In this document: one piece after another, positions 45,729 through 55,112 of the stretch
Layout of the letters: each line of letters opens with the position of its first letter
Numbering within the stretch: the first letter of the stretch is position 1
NCBI GenBank assembly: GCA_934747335.1
Contig: CAKVGS010000005.1
Span: forward strand, 1-64,000
Length of the DNA: 64,000 nt
Direction of reading: 5' to 3'
Source of the DNA: an uncultured Candidatus Melainabacteria bacterium
Lineage (GTDB): Bacteria; Cyanobacteriota; Vampirovibrionia; Gastranaerophilales; Gastranaerophilaceae
Notes under the pieces: generated by a model
The model's input: only the letters and a program-made list of their open reading frames with translations
What the model was told of the DNA's origin: nothing
Database searches by the model: none
Made by a program: the position numbers and the translations under genes

Positions 45729-46427
45729 TTAAGAGTTGTAGTTGTTAAGTTTAAAGGCAAGAATTGTGCTTTCAGGGGCATTATCTGATTCAAATACGGC
45801 AACAAAATAGAGAAAATATTTTTTGTATAAATCTATTTGCAATTTAATTATTTCTTCATCATTCCCTATTATTTGTTTTTTTGTCTGATTAATTTTTACA
45901 GCAGGATAAATTATAAATTTTTTATCTTTAGTTTCAATAGTTAAAGTTAAATTTTCAATAAAAGTAGTTACTAAAGGTGCTCCAGACTTTCTTGTTGCAG
46001 TAATAGTTCTAACTATACCTTTTAGCTCGGCACTAATAATTTCTGATTTCATTATTGAAAAATCATTATTTTTTATAGTGTTTTTAAAAAATAAATTGTT
46101 ATTATTAAAAGTAATATATTTTATATTAGGTGTAGTGTAAAATTTATGGCGCGCCATTTTAGTTCTGCATAATTCCATAAAAAATCTTACAAGAAAATAA
46201 AGTGGACATAATACAAATATAAAAAACATTCCTAGCACAACAAATACCCCCGAATCTTGAATTGATTGCAAGAAGTCTTGTAAATAATTTTTGTCAATTA
46301 ATAAGGAAGGTATTTCAAAAATAAATAATACAATATACAAAGATAAACCTATAAAATGACTTATAAAACCAATACCACTAACCGCTTCAGGAATATTATA
46401 AATAGTGTTAATTTCTACATTTTTCAT
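45729..46427 (-). CDS. hypothetical membrane protein with C-terminal soluble domain
   Basis: A 232-residue protein with two hydrophobic helices (about 20-42 and 63-90) followed by a roughly 130-residue soluble domain of alternating beta strands (NIKYITFNNNNLFFKNTIKN, LTLTIETKDKKFIIYPAVKI), the pattern of a PH-like membrane-anchored domain. No family recognised. It stands alone between repeats and could be accessory. Confidence 0.6.
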   Translation of the reverse strand: MKNVEINTIYNIPEAVSGIGFISHFIGLSLYIVLFIFEIPSLLIDKNYLQDFLQSIQDSGVFVVLGMFFIFVLCPLYFLVRFFMELCRTKMARHKFYTTPNIKYITFNNNNLFFKNTIKNNDFSIMKSEIISAELKGIVRTITATRKSGAPLVTTFIENLTLTIETKDKKFIIYPAVKINQTKKQIIGNDEEIIKLQIDLYKKYFLYFVAVFESDNAPESTILAFKLNNYNS

Positions 46428-46533
46428 TTTTGAATTATAACTAAAAAACAGTTAATAATAAACTAGCTTTTTCGCTTTACAATACACTTTCAAACATGCA
46501 GGTCAGGTTCAACATTTTCATTAAACACGACAA

Positions 46534-46639
46534 GTTAATGGTGCAAAAATTGCACCCTACAATTGGCAAAGAAATATATGTTCGATTTTGAACGTATTTT
46601 ATTCAAGAAACGTAGGGTGCAATTTTTTGCACCATTAAC
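46534..46639. repeat. module G inverted pair
   Basis: 46534-46560 (GTTAATGGTGCAAAAATTGC...) and 46612-46639 are near-perfect inverted copies around a 51-bp loop. Each arm is itself palindromic. The unit fills most of the 258-bp gap between two minus-strand genes. Confidence 0.75.
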
Positions 46640-46686
46640 GTTAATCCATTTGTCGTATTGGATAAAAATTGTCCAACCCTACCTAT

Positions 46687-47172
46687 CTATTTTTCCATAT
46701 GTTCAATTACTTTGTTAATCTTGGTTTCACCATCTTTTGTCAAACCAATTAACGAAACATAACCGCGTTTTACATATTTTGAATTTTCGAAATTCTCGGC
46801 AAATTTTTGAATTGTTTGTTCGACTTTCTTTATAACCTTTGTCCAAGTTGAGAAAAACGGCTTATCAAGTCCTTTAACTTCACCGGATTTATTATCAATT
46901 TCTACTTGAGCATTACGTGTACTAATCAAGGTTTTGCCTTGCATTTGCTCATTATCTTTAACTTTTTTAAGTAAAAATCTGCTATCATAAAATGTTGCGC
47001 TGTCATCGCATAACCTTAAACGAGTCAGATGTGAAGTCGAAAACACATTGCCACCGTTTATATAACCGGTGTTATGATTCATCTTGGTTAAAATCGATTT
47101 CATATTGTTATAAGCGTTATCTGAAAGATAGCGAGTTTTTCCTTGAAAACTGATTGGTTGTACTGTACTCAT
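46687..47172 (-). CDS. hypothetical protein with N-terminal ISFQGK motif
   Basis: A 161-residue soluble protein, last gene of the lptB operon. The N terminus STVQPISFQGKTRYLSD has the same short F-(K/Q/R)-(G/A/S) element as the calpain-like and 58.7-kb proteins. The rest is a mixed-fold domain with Lys-rich helices (WTKVIKKVEQTIQKFAENFE). No known family. The gap of 31 bp from the kinase gene suggests cotranscription. Confidence 0.6.
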   Translation of the reverse strand: MSTVQPISFQGKTRYLSDNAYNNMKSILTKMNHNTGYINGGNVFSTSHLTRLRLCDDSATFYDSRFLLKKVKDNEQMQGKTLISTRNAQVEIDNKSGEVKGLDKPFFSTWTKVIKKVEQTIQKFAENFENSKYVKRGYVSLIGLTKDGETKINKVIEHMEK

Positions 47173-47203
47173 ATTTATATCTCATAATCTATTAAAAAAA
47201 ACA

Positions 47204-48088
47204 CTATCCCTCAAAATTATTAGTAATCGCATGGATATATTCTAAAATCTGAGAGAAATAAGCCAAATTTGTATCGCCGTTAATAATTATATCAGCTTCG
47301 TTTCTATAAGGCTTAACATATTTTTCACCCGCACCAAGAATATATTCCCAGTGCTTTTTAGCGTTCTCTAAATCCTGATTACGTTCAGTATATGCTCTAG
47401 TTAAGAAACGTTCTTTTCTTAATTCCAAATCTGTTTCAACATAAACCTTGATATCAAAAATATCTTTGTTATCACCGAACATTGAAGCCATACCTTCAAC
47501 TACAATAATTTTGTTTGATGGAACAAATTTAGCCTTTGGAACGGAAACGCCTGTGCCGTTTAGCAAATATTCAGGAGAATAAATATCTTCGCCTTGAGAT
47601 ATTTTATTCAAATCATCGTGTAAAACATCTAGTTGGAAACTGTTTGGTGAATCTACGTCATAACCGTTGTCACGCAAATTATCAAATGTTCCGTACGTTT
47701 TAATAAGTTCTGAAATATCATTGAAGTAATTATCCGTCGTCAGGATAGTAACAGGCATGTTAAAACGTTTGATAACATTTTCTATTTCACGGCAAATAGT
47801 AGATTTGCCGGATGCTGATTCACCCGTAATCCCAATCATAATCCTTTTGTTAGGATTTTGAATAAGTCGTCTTGAAAACTTCTGAATAAAATCATACCGA
47901 ACCTCAATAAAAATCGGTTCGGCAGCTTTATTATCGTATGCTAATACTTGTTTGAATTTTGATTGTAAATAGAACGCAAGAAGTTCTCTACCTGTCTTTT
48001 GGTTGAAATCAGGTTTTAAAATTTTATCAGAGGAAGTTAATTCCTTCTCTATTAGATGGGAAATTCCCGTTTTATCATCTTCTGTCAT
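47204..48088 (-). CDS. uridine kinase / phosphoribulokinase-like P-loop kinase
   Basis: A 294-residue protein; the start at 48088 is chosen because GGAAGAAAAGT precedes it (an in-frame start also exists at 48127). After an N-terminal extension of about 85 residues comes the P-loop IMIGITGESASGKSTICREI, then ILTTDNYFNDISE, IIVVEGMASMF and a lid region RKERFLTRAYTERN. These fit the PRK/uridine kinase family, in which Udk phosphorylates uridine and cytidine. The N-terminal extension is not typical of short Udk, so the substrate is uncertain. Confidence 0.82.
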   Translation of the reverse strand: MTEDDKTGISHLIEKELTSSDKILKPDFNQKTGRELLAFYLQSKFKQVLAYDNKAAEPIFIEVRYDFIQKFSRRLIQNPNKRIMIGITGESASGKSTICREIENVIKRFNMPVTILTTDNYFNDISELIKTYGTFDNLRDNGYDVDSPNSFQLDVLHDDLNKISQGEDIYSPEYLLNGTGVSVPKAKFVPSNKIIVVEGMASMFGDNKDIFDIKVYVETDLELRKERFLTRAYTERNQDLENAKKHWEYILGAGEKYVKPYRNEADIIINGDTNLAYFSQILEYIHAITNNFEG

Positions 48089-48136
48089 ACTTTTCTTCCA
48101 ATTGAATGATATTTTAATATTATACAACAGACAAAA

Positions 48137-49729
48137 TTAAGACTCAAATAGTTCACTAATTTTATCTGCAATATCTCTAGGGTCTATTTCTTGGGTAATT
48201 TTATTAATGTCTTGCGCCATTTGGTATAATTTAGCAGCTTCAACTTTATCTCCGATAATTGAAATTGCTCTGGCCAAATTGAAGTGAGCTAATGCGTAAT
48301 TAGGATTAGCATCAACGGCTTTTCTAAACAATTCAATAGATTTGTTGACACGACCTAAATCGTCCAAATAAATTACGCCTAAGTTATTGTATGCAATATC
48401 ATATTTGTCATTATATTTTATAGCCAATTCATAAGACTTGATAGCTTCTTCCGTATCGCCTTTACCCCAATACAAGAAGCCTAAGTTACAATGGATTTTA
48501 GCGTTGTATGGCTGTAACTCTAAAGCTTGACGGTAAACGGCTAACGCATTTGCATAATCTTCTTTATCGTAGAAGGCGCTACCTAAATTTACGTAAATAT
48601 CAACATCTTCAGGAGTCAAAACATAAGCTGTTTGATACGCAGAAATCGCAGCATCAGGATCTGATTTATTTTCTTGATAAACAAATCCCATTGTCTGAGC
48701 AATAACACTTGTCCAAGCTCTGTTTGGATTCAATGTAATTGCAGTTTGGTAATTAGAAATCGCTAAATCAAATTCGCCTTTAATATAATAAATATTTGCT
48801 AAGTTTGAATATAAATCAGGAATATTTGGTGCCATTGCAATTAATTTATTATAAATGTCAATTGCTTGGTTATAATCACCTTGTTCTTCATAAGCTCTGC
48901 ACAAATGACGATATGCGGCAATATTAAATGAATCCAACCAAATTGCCATTTTGTATTCAGTAATAGCATCATCATAATATCCTGTTGAAAGGTAAATATC
49001 ACCTAAAACGCAATATAAAGGTGCAAATCCGGGAGCTGTTTCAATAGCATTTTTGTATAATTCAATAGCTTTACCGAAATCTTTTACTTGAATAGCATAA
49101 AATCCTTTCAAAAATAAAGGTAAAAAGCGCATGTAAGAAACATTTTTAATAATATTTTCAATAGCGTTTCTATCAAATGGCGCAAGTAAAATTGATTGTA
49201 TTTTTTCGCACCATGATTTTAATTTGATTCTTGTATTTTTAAATGAAGATGCTTCATAAAGCTTGTATAACAAGAAATGCGCGCTTGAAGAACCTAATCT
49301 TGAACAAATTACAGCACCTTCAGCCGCATCAATAGCATCTGTAAAGTGAGCTTTTTTTACAAAAGTTTCTGCAAGCATGTAATAAGCGTCATAGTAGTTT
49401 TTCTTCTTTTCTAAAGCCATTGTGAAATAGTTAATAGCCTTATCCAATTCGCCTTTGTGGTAAAATGCAACACCAAGCTTATAGTAGATTTCATGCGATT
49501 CGATTAAAGATTCCATCGCAAGTTGATATTCAGTAATAGCTTCATCAATGTATTGACCTGCATTAAAAATATCTAAGTGCCATTTTACGTATAAATCTCC
49601 CAAACGAACATGAAGCGCAGGATTTGTAGGATCTTTTTGTAAATCCAACCTGCATCGCTCGATTTGGTCAAACATTTTATTTTTAATAATATTTTCTTTT
49701 TTAACGTTATTTTCTGCTAAGTCTTTCAT
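48137..49729 (-). CDS. large TPR-repeat protein (530 aa)
   Basis: At least ten TPR units, e.g. LHVRLGDLYVKWHLDIFNAG, YYKLGVAFYHKGELDKAINY, YCVLGDIYLSTGYYDDAITE, YSNLANIYYIKGEFDLAISN and HCNLGFLYWGKGDTEEAIKS. It is cytoplasmic, without signal peptide; a less regular stretch (about 155-205) breaks the array. AGGAAA precedes the ATG. It lies between a PilZ-like gene and a nucleoside-kinase-like gene in the lpt operon. Confidence 0.9.
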   Translation of the reverse strand: MKDLAENNVKKENIIKNKMFDQIERCRLDLQKDPTNPALHVRLGDLYVKWHLDIFNAGQYIDEAITEYQLAMESLIESHEIYYKLGVAFYHKGELDKAINYFTMALEKKKNYYDAYYMLAETFVKKAHFTDAIDAAEGAVICSRLGSSSAHFLLYKLYEASSFKNTRIKLKSWCEKIQSILLAPFDRNAIENIIKNVSYMRFLPLFLKGFYAIQVKDFGKAIELYKNAIETAPGFAPLYCVLGDIYLSTGYYDDAITEYKMAIWLDSFNIAAYRHLCRAYEEQGDYNQAIDIYNKLIAMAPNIPDLYSNLANIYYIKGEFDLAISNYQTAITLNPNRAWTSVIAQTMGFVYQENKSDPDAAISAYQTAYVLTPEDVDIYVNLGSAFYDKEDYANALAVYRQALELQPYNAKIHCNLGFLYWGKGDTEEAIKSYELAIKYNDKYDIAYNNLGVIYLDDLGRVNKSIELFRKAVDANPNYALAHFNLARAISIIGDKVEAAKLYQMAQDINKITQEIDPRDIADKISELFES

Positions 49730-49741
49730 AATTTTTCCTAA

Positions 49742-50347
49742 TTAATCAGTGCTATTTGAATATAAATACATATAATATAATAAAGCTTGTCTGTCATCTT
49801 CTGTCATGTTGGAATATACAGCAGTAAATTCATTGTCATAAACAGGATCCGCATCGGTAACGGTTGCTCTGAATTTAATTGTACCATAATCTTTTGGTAA
49901 AATTAACTCACAATTAAACGAATCATCTACATTTAATTTAGTGTCACAATAAAATTTTATATGGTCAGTCGCCAACTCAAATGTTTTCACGCTTATTTCA
50001 TTTTCTTCACCAACTCTTATAATAAGTTTTTCAATTGCATCAACGGTTGGAATTTCTTCTGAAGGTGTTAATTTCATTGCATTATAATCGAGTTCTATAC
50101 AAAAATTATCCTCTAGAGGTGACGCTATAACAACTGTATTAAAATCAACAGTCCCCATTTTAGAAAAAACTTTTACTGTTAATTTACATCCAACTTGCAA
50201 AAAATTAATGTAGCGCATGAAATATGGCGGTAATTCAATTACCATCCTGTCTTCCAAAAGCCCAGAAATTGTTGAGCGAATTTCTATAAGCTTGTTTCCA
50301 TCTTCTATAAATAAACTTAAATTTTGACCTATTTTAAATAAATCCAT
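49742..50347 (-). CDS. YcgR/PilZ-like two-domain protein
   Basis: A 201-residue protein with the overall layout of YcgR-type c-di-GMP effectors: an N-terminal beta domain beginning IGQNLSLFIEDGNKLIEIRS and a C-terminal PilZ-like barrel (VGEENEISVKTFELATDHIK ... ILPKDYGTIKFRATVTD). The canonical RxxxR and D/NxSxxG binding motifs are not seen, so it may not bind c-di-GMP. It is encoded 12 bp upstream of the TPR gene. Confidence 0.5.
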   Translation of the reverse strand: MDLFKIGQNLSLFIEDGNKLIEIRSTISGLLEDRMVIELPPYFMRYINFLQVGCKLTVKVFSKMGTVDFNTVVIASPLEDNFCIELDYNAMKLTPSEEIPTVDAIEKLIIRVGEENEISVKTFELATDHIKFYCDTKLNVDDSFNCELILPKDYGTIKFRATVTDADPVYDNEFTAVYSNMTEDDRQALLYYMYLYSNSTD

Positions 50348-50389
50348 ACTTTATATTATAGCTTAATCCTAAGGTTTTAACAATAATCA

Positions 50390-51205
50390 CTATTTTTGCT
50401 TTACAACCATGAATGATTTTAAAGCTCGACCGGTATCGCCCGTAGATTGAGTCGATACAACGTTAATGTTTTTGTAGTTTAATGAAGTTGAACTTCCACC
50501 GTCAAACGCCATTGCACTGTCTAAACCGTAGCTTGCACATAAATCCCTTGCTTCATAAATATCCATCGGATGTTCATTTGTTACGATAAAAATATGCGCT
50601 TCTTGAGTACTACTATCTATATTTTTTATACCAATTAAAGTTCTTGCCGTTTTATGTAATACAGACGCGGATTCTCTAACTACGTTTCCATCTTTATCTT
50701 TAACGACAAAAAATTCTTCTTCCAACCTTAAGTTAGGCAAAAGTTGAGGACCGCCTTGGGCGGATGTTTTAACCGAACACATAAAATCAATTTTGGAATT
50801 GTGCTGCGCGATTTCATATTTTAATTTGCTGTCGCAATCTAATATTCTAAATTCAGTTCTATTCAAAACTGTTTTTAGATTTTGTCTTAAAACAGGGTTC
50901 ATCATAATGTTTTCATTAAACAAAGGGTCTTCAACCGTCTGAAAATCATTAACTATATAAGAAATTGTTTTTTCATTTTTTGGATCAAAAAAGCCTGTAT
51001 TTATTGTAAGCAAAGAATCACTTTTTTTGTGCGCTTCTCTGTTGGTAATTAAAGACGGAGATGATACAAATTGAATTTGTTTTTTTATTTTATCACCACT
51101 TAATACAATATGATAAATTCCATCATTATAATCAACTTTTATGGGTGAAGCAAAAACAGCTAATGTTGAAATTAACATGCAAACAAAAATTAAAGTTTTT
51201 TTCAT
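50390..51205 (-). CDS. secreted phosphodiester glycosidase (NAGPA domain) protein
   Basis: A 271-residue protein with a signal peptide (MKKTLIFVCMLISTLAVFAS). It shows the PF09992 signatures LLTINTGFFDPKNEK, SAQGGPQLLPNLRL, HKTARTLIGIKN and the catalytic-core SAMAFDGGSSTSLNYK, ending near TGDTGRALKSFMVV. The family includes lysosomal uncovering enzyme and bacterial proteins annotated in exopolysaccharide metabolism. Directly coupled to the LptF/G gene (1-bp gap), pointing to an envelope glycan role. Confidence 0.85.
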   Translation of the reverse strand: MKKTLIFVCMLISTLAVFASPIKVDYNDGIYHIVLSGDKIKKQIQFVSSPSLITNREAHKKSDSLLTINTGFFDPKNEKTISYIVNDFQTVEDPLFNENIMMNPVLRQNLKTVLNRTEFRILDCDSKLKYEIAQHNSKIDFMCSVKTSAQGGPQLLPNLRLEEEFFVVKDKDGNVVRESASVLHKTARTLIGIKNIDSSTQEAHIFIVTNEHPMDIYEARDLCASYGLDSAMAFDGGSSTSLNYKNINVVSTQSTGDTGRALKSFMVVKQK

Positions 51206-51206
51206 T

Positions 51207-52331
51207 TTATAAATCCCTAGATTTGTAGAACATTATAATAGCGAATAAAAACGCCAACGGTGGAATTGCAGCCGTCGCAAGCGGCGGTAAAACACCTTTT
51301 TCTGCCAATAAATCAAAGAAAGGCAGAGTTATATAGTACACAAAGATACAGCCAATTGCAATCGTAAAGCCGATTAATCTTTGTTCACGCGGTTTGCTGA
51401 AACCTAATAAGCATCCCATAACAGCTAAAAGTACGCAAACAAACGGGTGGAAGAATCTTTGATAATACTTATTTGCCATCAACCTGTAATCTTCATCTAA
51501 GTTTTCTTTTTTCAACAAATCAACGTATTTTTTTAAATTTTTATTATCAATATCTCTATCTTTTTTGGTCGAATTAATCATAATTGTATATGCATCATTT
51601 GCATCTTCGCCATTTAAGATATAAGCTTTGTCATGCTTTGTGATTTTTCTAAAGATACCATCTTCGTTGATATCATAAGATGTTACGTTATCTAAAACCC
51701 AACTTGGTTCACCGTTTGGGTTAACTCCTTTATGACCGATTTCTCCAACTAAAATATTATCTAAACCATGTAAATCATTGAAAACTTGCTTTGAAAAATT
51801 CATGACAATAACGTCATTCATTTCACCTTCAAAAAATCTTGAGACTATTACAGCTTGCTCAGGATGGTCGTTTTCATCTTTTTTTGTGTAAATATATTGG
51901 GTTAGCATTTGCCCGCCCTTAATTTCTTCCAACTTTTGACAAGTATACGGAATCCATTTGTCATAAGTTACGAAACAAAGATATGTTACGATAAAACTCA
52001 ATACTAAAAGCGGACGCAATATTCTTGAAAAAGACATGCCAACGGCTCTGAAAATAGTTAATTCAGAGTCTTTACTTAATTTGTCAAACGTAAATAATGA
52101 ACCCAACAATAAACCTACTGGAAACGCTTTACCAAGAATTTTAGGCATTTCATAAATCAAAACAAGAACGCCTGTTTTTGGAGTGTAAGCACCTTCCAAA
52201 ACTTTTTTAATCGTATTCAAAAGCATTTCAGGCGCAATCCAAACGATTGTAAACAGCATGATTGCTACAATAGTTGTAATTAAAACTTGTGTAAAAATAT
52301 ATCTGTCATAAACAGTAAAAGGCTTTTTCAT
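51207..52331 (-). CDS. LptF/LptG-family lipopolysaccharide export permease
   Basis: A 374-residue inner-membrane permease with the six-helix YjgP/YjgQ layout: FTVYDRYIFTQVLITTIVAI at the start, LIYEMPKILGKAFPVGLLLG, LTIFRAVGMSFSRILRPLLV with the coupling helix, a periplasmic jellyroll of about 140 residues, and PFVCVLLAVMGCLLGFSKPR. With LptB it drives LPS extraction from the inner membrane. Only one permease gene is present here, so it may homodimerise or pair with a gene elsewhere. 1 bp from lptB. Confidence 0.9.
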   Translation of the reverse strand: MKKPFTVYDRYIFTQVLITTIVAIMLFTIVWIAPEMLLNTIKKVLEGAYTPKTGVLVLIYEMPKILGKAFPVGLLLGSLFTFDKLSKDSELTIFRAVGMSFSRILRPLLVLSFIVTYLCFVTYDKWIPYTCQKLEEIKGGQMLTQYIYTKKDENDHPEQAVIVSRFFEGEMNDVIVMNFSKQVFNDLHGLDNILVGEIGHKGVNPNGEPSWVLDNVTSYDINEDGIFRKITKHDKAYILNGEDANDAYTIMINSTKKDRDIDNKNLKKYVDLLKKENLDEDYRLMANKYYQRFFHPFVCVLLAVMGCLLGFSKPREQRLIGFTIAIGCIFVYYITLPFFDLLAEKGVLPPLATAAIPPLAFLFAIIMFYKSRDL

Positions 52332-52332
52332 A

Positions 52333-53058
52333 CTAGAGCTTGAAGTCCTTTCCTAAATAGAATTCTTTGGCAACAGGGTCATTTGCAACATCCGTACTCT
52401 TACCTTGAATTTTGATTTTACCGTCAAAAATCACATAAGCTCGGTCTGTAATGGAAAGAGTCGCTTTAGGGTTGTGGTCAGTAATTAAAACTCCTAAGCC
52501 TTTTTCCTCAGATATTTTTCTTATATTGTCTTTAATTTCACCAATTGCAATAGGGTCAATACCGGCAAACGGTTCATCTAAAAGCATGAAATCAGGACTC
52601 GCAGCAAGGGCGCGCGCGATTTCAACACGTCGTCTTTCACCACCTGATAAAGCTACTGCCGGAGATTTCCTAAGCTTCATAACACCAAATTCAGTTAACA
52701 ATTCTTCAAGCTTCTTCTTCTTTTCATTAACTGTTAATTTATCATTCATTTCTAAAACCAATTGAATGTTATCTTCAACTGTCAATTTCCTAAAAATTGA
52801 ATTTTCTTGCGGAAGATAACCAATACCGGCTTTTGCACGTAAATTCATCGGCCATGCCGTAATATCTTTTCCGTCAATAAATACGTTTCCTGTATTTGGT
52901 TTAACTAAACCAACAATCATATAGAAAGTAGTAGTTTTTCCGGCTCCATTCGGACCAAGCAAACAAACAACTTCGCCTTTATCCATAAAGAAACTTACGT
53001 CGTTTACAACGCTTCTATCCCCATATATTTTAACTAAATTTTTTGCTTCGATTCTCAT
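52333..53058 (-). CDS. lptB: LPS export ABC transporter ATP-binding protein
   Basis: A 241-residue ABC ATPase. The start at 53058 (MRIEAKNLVKIYGDR) fits the family better than an upstream in-frame ATG at 53097. Walker A GPNGAGKTTTFYMI, Q-loop GYLPQENSIFRKLTVEDN (LptB-typical), signature LSGGERRRVEIARALA, Walker B FMLLDEPFAGIDPIA and H-loop ITDHNPKATLSI are complete. It leads a seven-gene minus-strand operon. Confidence 0.95.
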   Translation of the reverse strand: MRIEAKNLVKIYGDRSVVNDVSFFMDKGEVVCLLGPNGAGKTTTFYMIVGLVKPNTGNVFIDGKDITAWPMNLRAKAGIGYLPQENSIFRKLTVEDNIQLVLEMNDKLTVNEKKKKLEELLTEFGVMKLRKSPAVALSGGERRRVEIARALAASPDFMLLDEPFAGIDPIAIGEIKDNIRKISEEKGLGVLITDHNPKATLSITDRAYVIFDGKIKIQGKSTDVANDPVAKEFYLGKDFKL

Positions 53059-53132
53059 TCTTATTCCCCAATGCTGTATCTCTATATAATACAACAAAAT
53101 AAATTTAGATGAAAGAATTATAAAAATTTACT

Positions 53133-53530
53133 AATGTCGTTCGCTGATGGCGCAAGCCCTTCTCTTTGGGAGAGAGTAGAAAATCAAGTTGAGCCACGCG
53201 AAACTTTGATTTTCGGATGAGGGTTCAAACCGTAAGGCAATTTTTACTTATTATTTTGTAAAACCCTCTCCCTAGCCCTCTCCCTCGGAGAGGGAATAAC
53301 CTAAACTCGTTCACTGATTGCGCTAGCGACCTCCATTAATATGAAGGTCGCAGTTGTGCGAACGTGAGTGAGCTACAAATGCGGGTGGGTTACGACTTTT
53401 TAAGACTCTTCTATACCACCCTCATCAGCTCTTCGGGCAGCTTCTCCCCTCTAAGGAGAAGCGGTAGAATGCGCCAAATCAGCACAAATGACGGCTTCGC
53501 CATCGAAGGGAGCTCTGATGAAGGTGATAC
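53133..53530. repeat. composite repeat array E-A-C-B, left of the prepilin gene
   Basis: Module E (53133-53241, TAGAAAATCAAGTTGAGCCA), A (53262-53300, CCCTAGCCCTCTCCCTCGGA), C (53328-53392, GCGGGTGGGTTACGA) and B (53413-53530). The same order, orientation and joints recur at 54556-54885. This covers most of the 588-bp gap between lptB and the prepilin; no gene is supported. Confidence 0.85.
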
Positions 53531-53646
53531 AAACACAGCAAAACAACAATTTCAACAACTCTCACCTCAAACCCTTGCAAGCTGCACAAAATATGTTATA
53601 ATTAAATTACAGATTTGAATTTATTATTGAATAAGGAGAGTATTAT

Positions 53647-54474
53647 ATGAAACATGGTTTTACACTGGCAGAAGTGTTAATAACTTTGGGTATTATCGGT
53701 GTAGTTGCAGCATTATCAGCACCAAGCTTGGTCCAAAACGCAAGTTCTGCACAAGTAGGACCAAAATTGGCAAAAGCTATATCAACATTTGAAACAGCAA
53801 ACGAAAACTTATTGCAAGAAGCAAGTGCGACAAGAATCGCAAATTCCGGAGCAACAGAAGGCAGTGGGAATGATATTCAGCAAAATTATATCGTTAACCT
53901 TTCTAAATATATGAAAATTGCCTATTTAAATGAAGGAGAAGGTAGTTCAAAATATGCTTCTATGATAAAAAATTACAATGGTTCAGCTATAAAAAACCCC
54001 GGAGATACTAGTTCCAATTCAAACTCTAACTCTAACGGAGGGCTTGTTGACAAAGTTAGTTTTGACAAATTTCTACCAGACTTGGTGGGGCTAAAAACAG
54101 ATGAAGCAGTAAAACATTTGGGCCTTACAAAAGATGGCATGTTATTTGCAATTGCACTAAATACAACTCCTGCAAACTTACAACAGATCGCCGTTGACAA
54201 AGATGGTAACGTTGTTGGTAACGCAAATGATGTATCTCCTGCTCACCAAACACAATATGGCACAGTGCTTATTGATGTTAACGGAAAGGCCAAGCCAAAC
54301 AGGATTGGTAAAGACGTATTTTTATTTAGGATGATGGAGGATGGAACATTATCACCTTATGGTGCAGGAGGACTATGGAACACCGGCACTGATAAATGTA
54401 ACGCAAGTGAAGTTACAACAGGTAATACTTGCGGAGCGTCAATCTTAGAAAATGACAGAAAAGTTATTTACTAA
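53647..54474 (+). CDS. type IV prepilin-like protein
   Basis: A 275-residue pilin-like protein. The class III leader is MKHG followed by FTLAEVLITLGIIGVVAALS, with Glu at +5 and a hydrophobic alpha-1 helix; cleavage by a prepilin peptidase after Gly4 is expected. The globular domain is variable and Asn/Ser-rich (SSNSNSNSNGG). A C-terminal Cys pair (KCNASEVTTGNTCGA) could close a D-loop. No assembly genes are nearby. AAGGAGAG precedes the ATG and a terminator follows. It lies between two direct copies of the E-A-C-B repeat array. Confidence 0.85.
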   Translation: MKHGFTLAEVLITLGIIGVVAALSAPSLVQNASSAQVGPKLAKAISTFETANENLLQEASATRIANSGATEGSGNDIQQNYIVNLSKYMKIAYLNEGEGSSKYASMIKNYNGSAIKNPGDTSSNSNSNSNGGLVDKVSFDKFLPDLVGLKTDEAVKHLGLTKDGMLFAIALNTTPANLQQIAVDKDGNVVGNANDVSPAHQTQYGTVLIDVNGKAKPNRIGKDVFLFRMMEDGTLSPYGAGGLWNTGTDKCNASEVTTGNTCGASILENDRKVIY

Positions 54475-54490
54475 TAAGTATAATAAAGAA

Positions 54491-54530
54491 AAATAGCTTG
54501 AGTATAAAAATACTCAGGCTATTTTTTTGC
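54491..54530 (+). terminator. Rho-independent terminator of the prepilin gene
   Basis: AAATAGCTTGAGTAT (54493-54507) pairs with ATACTCAGGCTATTT (54512-54526) with one G-T pair, followed by a T-run to 54530. Confidence 0.88.
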
Positions 54531-54555
54531 CATCTCATGCACCACCCCTCTCTGT

Positions 54556-55060
54556 ATAAGTCCTTCACCAATGGCACAAGCCCCTCTCTTTGGGAGAGGG
54601 TAGAAAATCAAGTTGAGCCACGCGAAACTTAGATTTTCGGGTGAGGGTTCAAGCCGCAAGGCAATTTTTTATTTGTATACTTATTGTTTTGTAAATCCAT
54701 CACCCTAACCCTCTCCCTCGGAGAGGGAATAACCTAAAGGCGTTCACTGATTGCGTTAGCGACCTCCATGAATAGGGAGGTCGCAGTTGTTGGCAAGGCT
54801 CTGCCGAGCCATACAAATGCGGGTGGGTTACGATTTTTAGACTATTCTATGCCACCCTCATCAGAGCTCCGCTCAGCTTGTCTTGGATTATTCGGGCGAG
54901 CATAACATTCTAATAACAAAAAATCCTAACGGATTTTAGTAGTTATTTCCATGTTAAATGCTCTTACGGGCTTACGCCCTACCGAAAACCCGCTCTTCCC
55001 TCAAGGGAGAAGCGGTAGAGATGCATCAAATTAGCACAAGTAACAGCTTCGCTTAAATTT
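54556..55060. repeat. composite repeat array E-A-C-B-F, right of the prepilin gene
   Basis: E (54556-54664), A (54697-54735), C (54766-54830) and a partial B (54850-54880), colinear with 53133-53455, then module F/D (54879-55020) in place of the rest of B. The joints, for example CGTTCACTGATTGCG between A and C, are also conserved. No gene is supported in this gap. Confidence 0.85.
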
Positions 55061-55112
55061 ATTTGAAAAATTTTCCAATAAATTATAAAATACATTTATA
55101 AGGAAAATTCAC

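Noticed and set aside
53364..53618. 84-codon frame upstream of the prepilin gene
   Set aside because: Runs through modules C and B and has no ribosome site; not a plausible protein.
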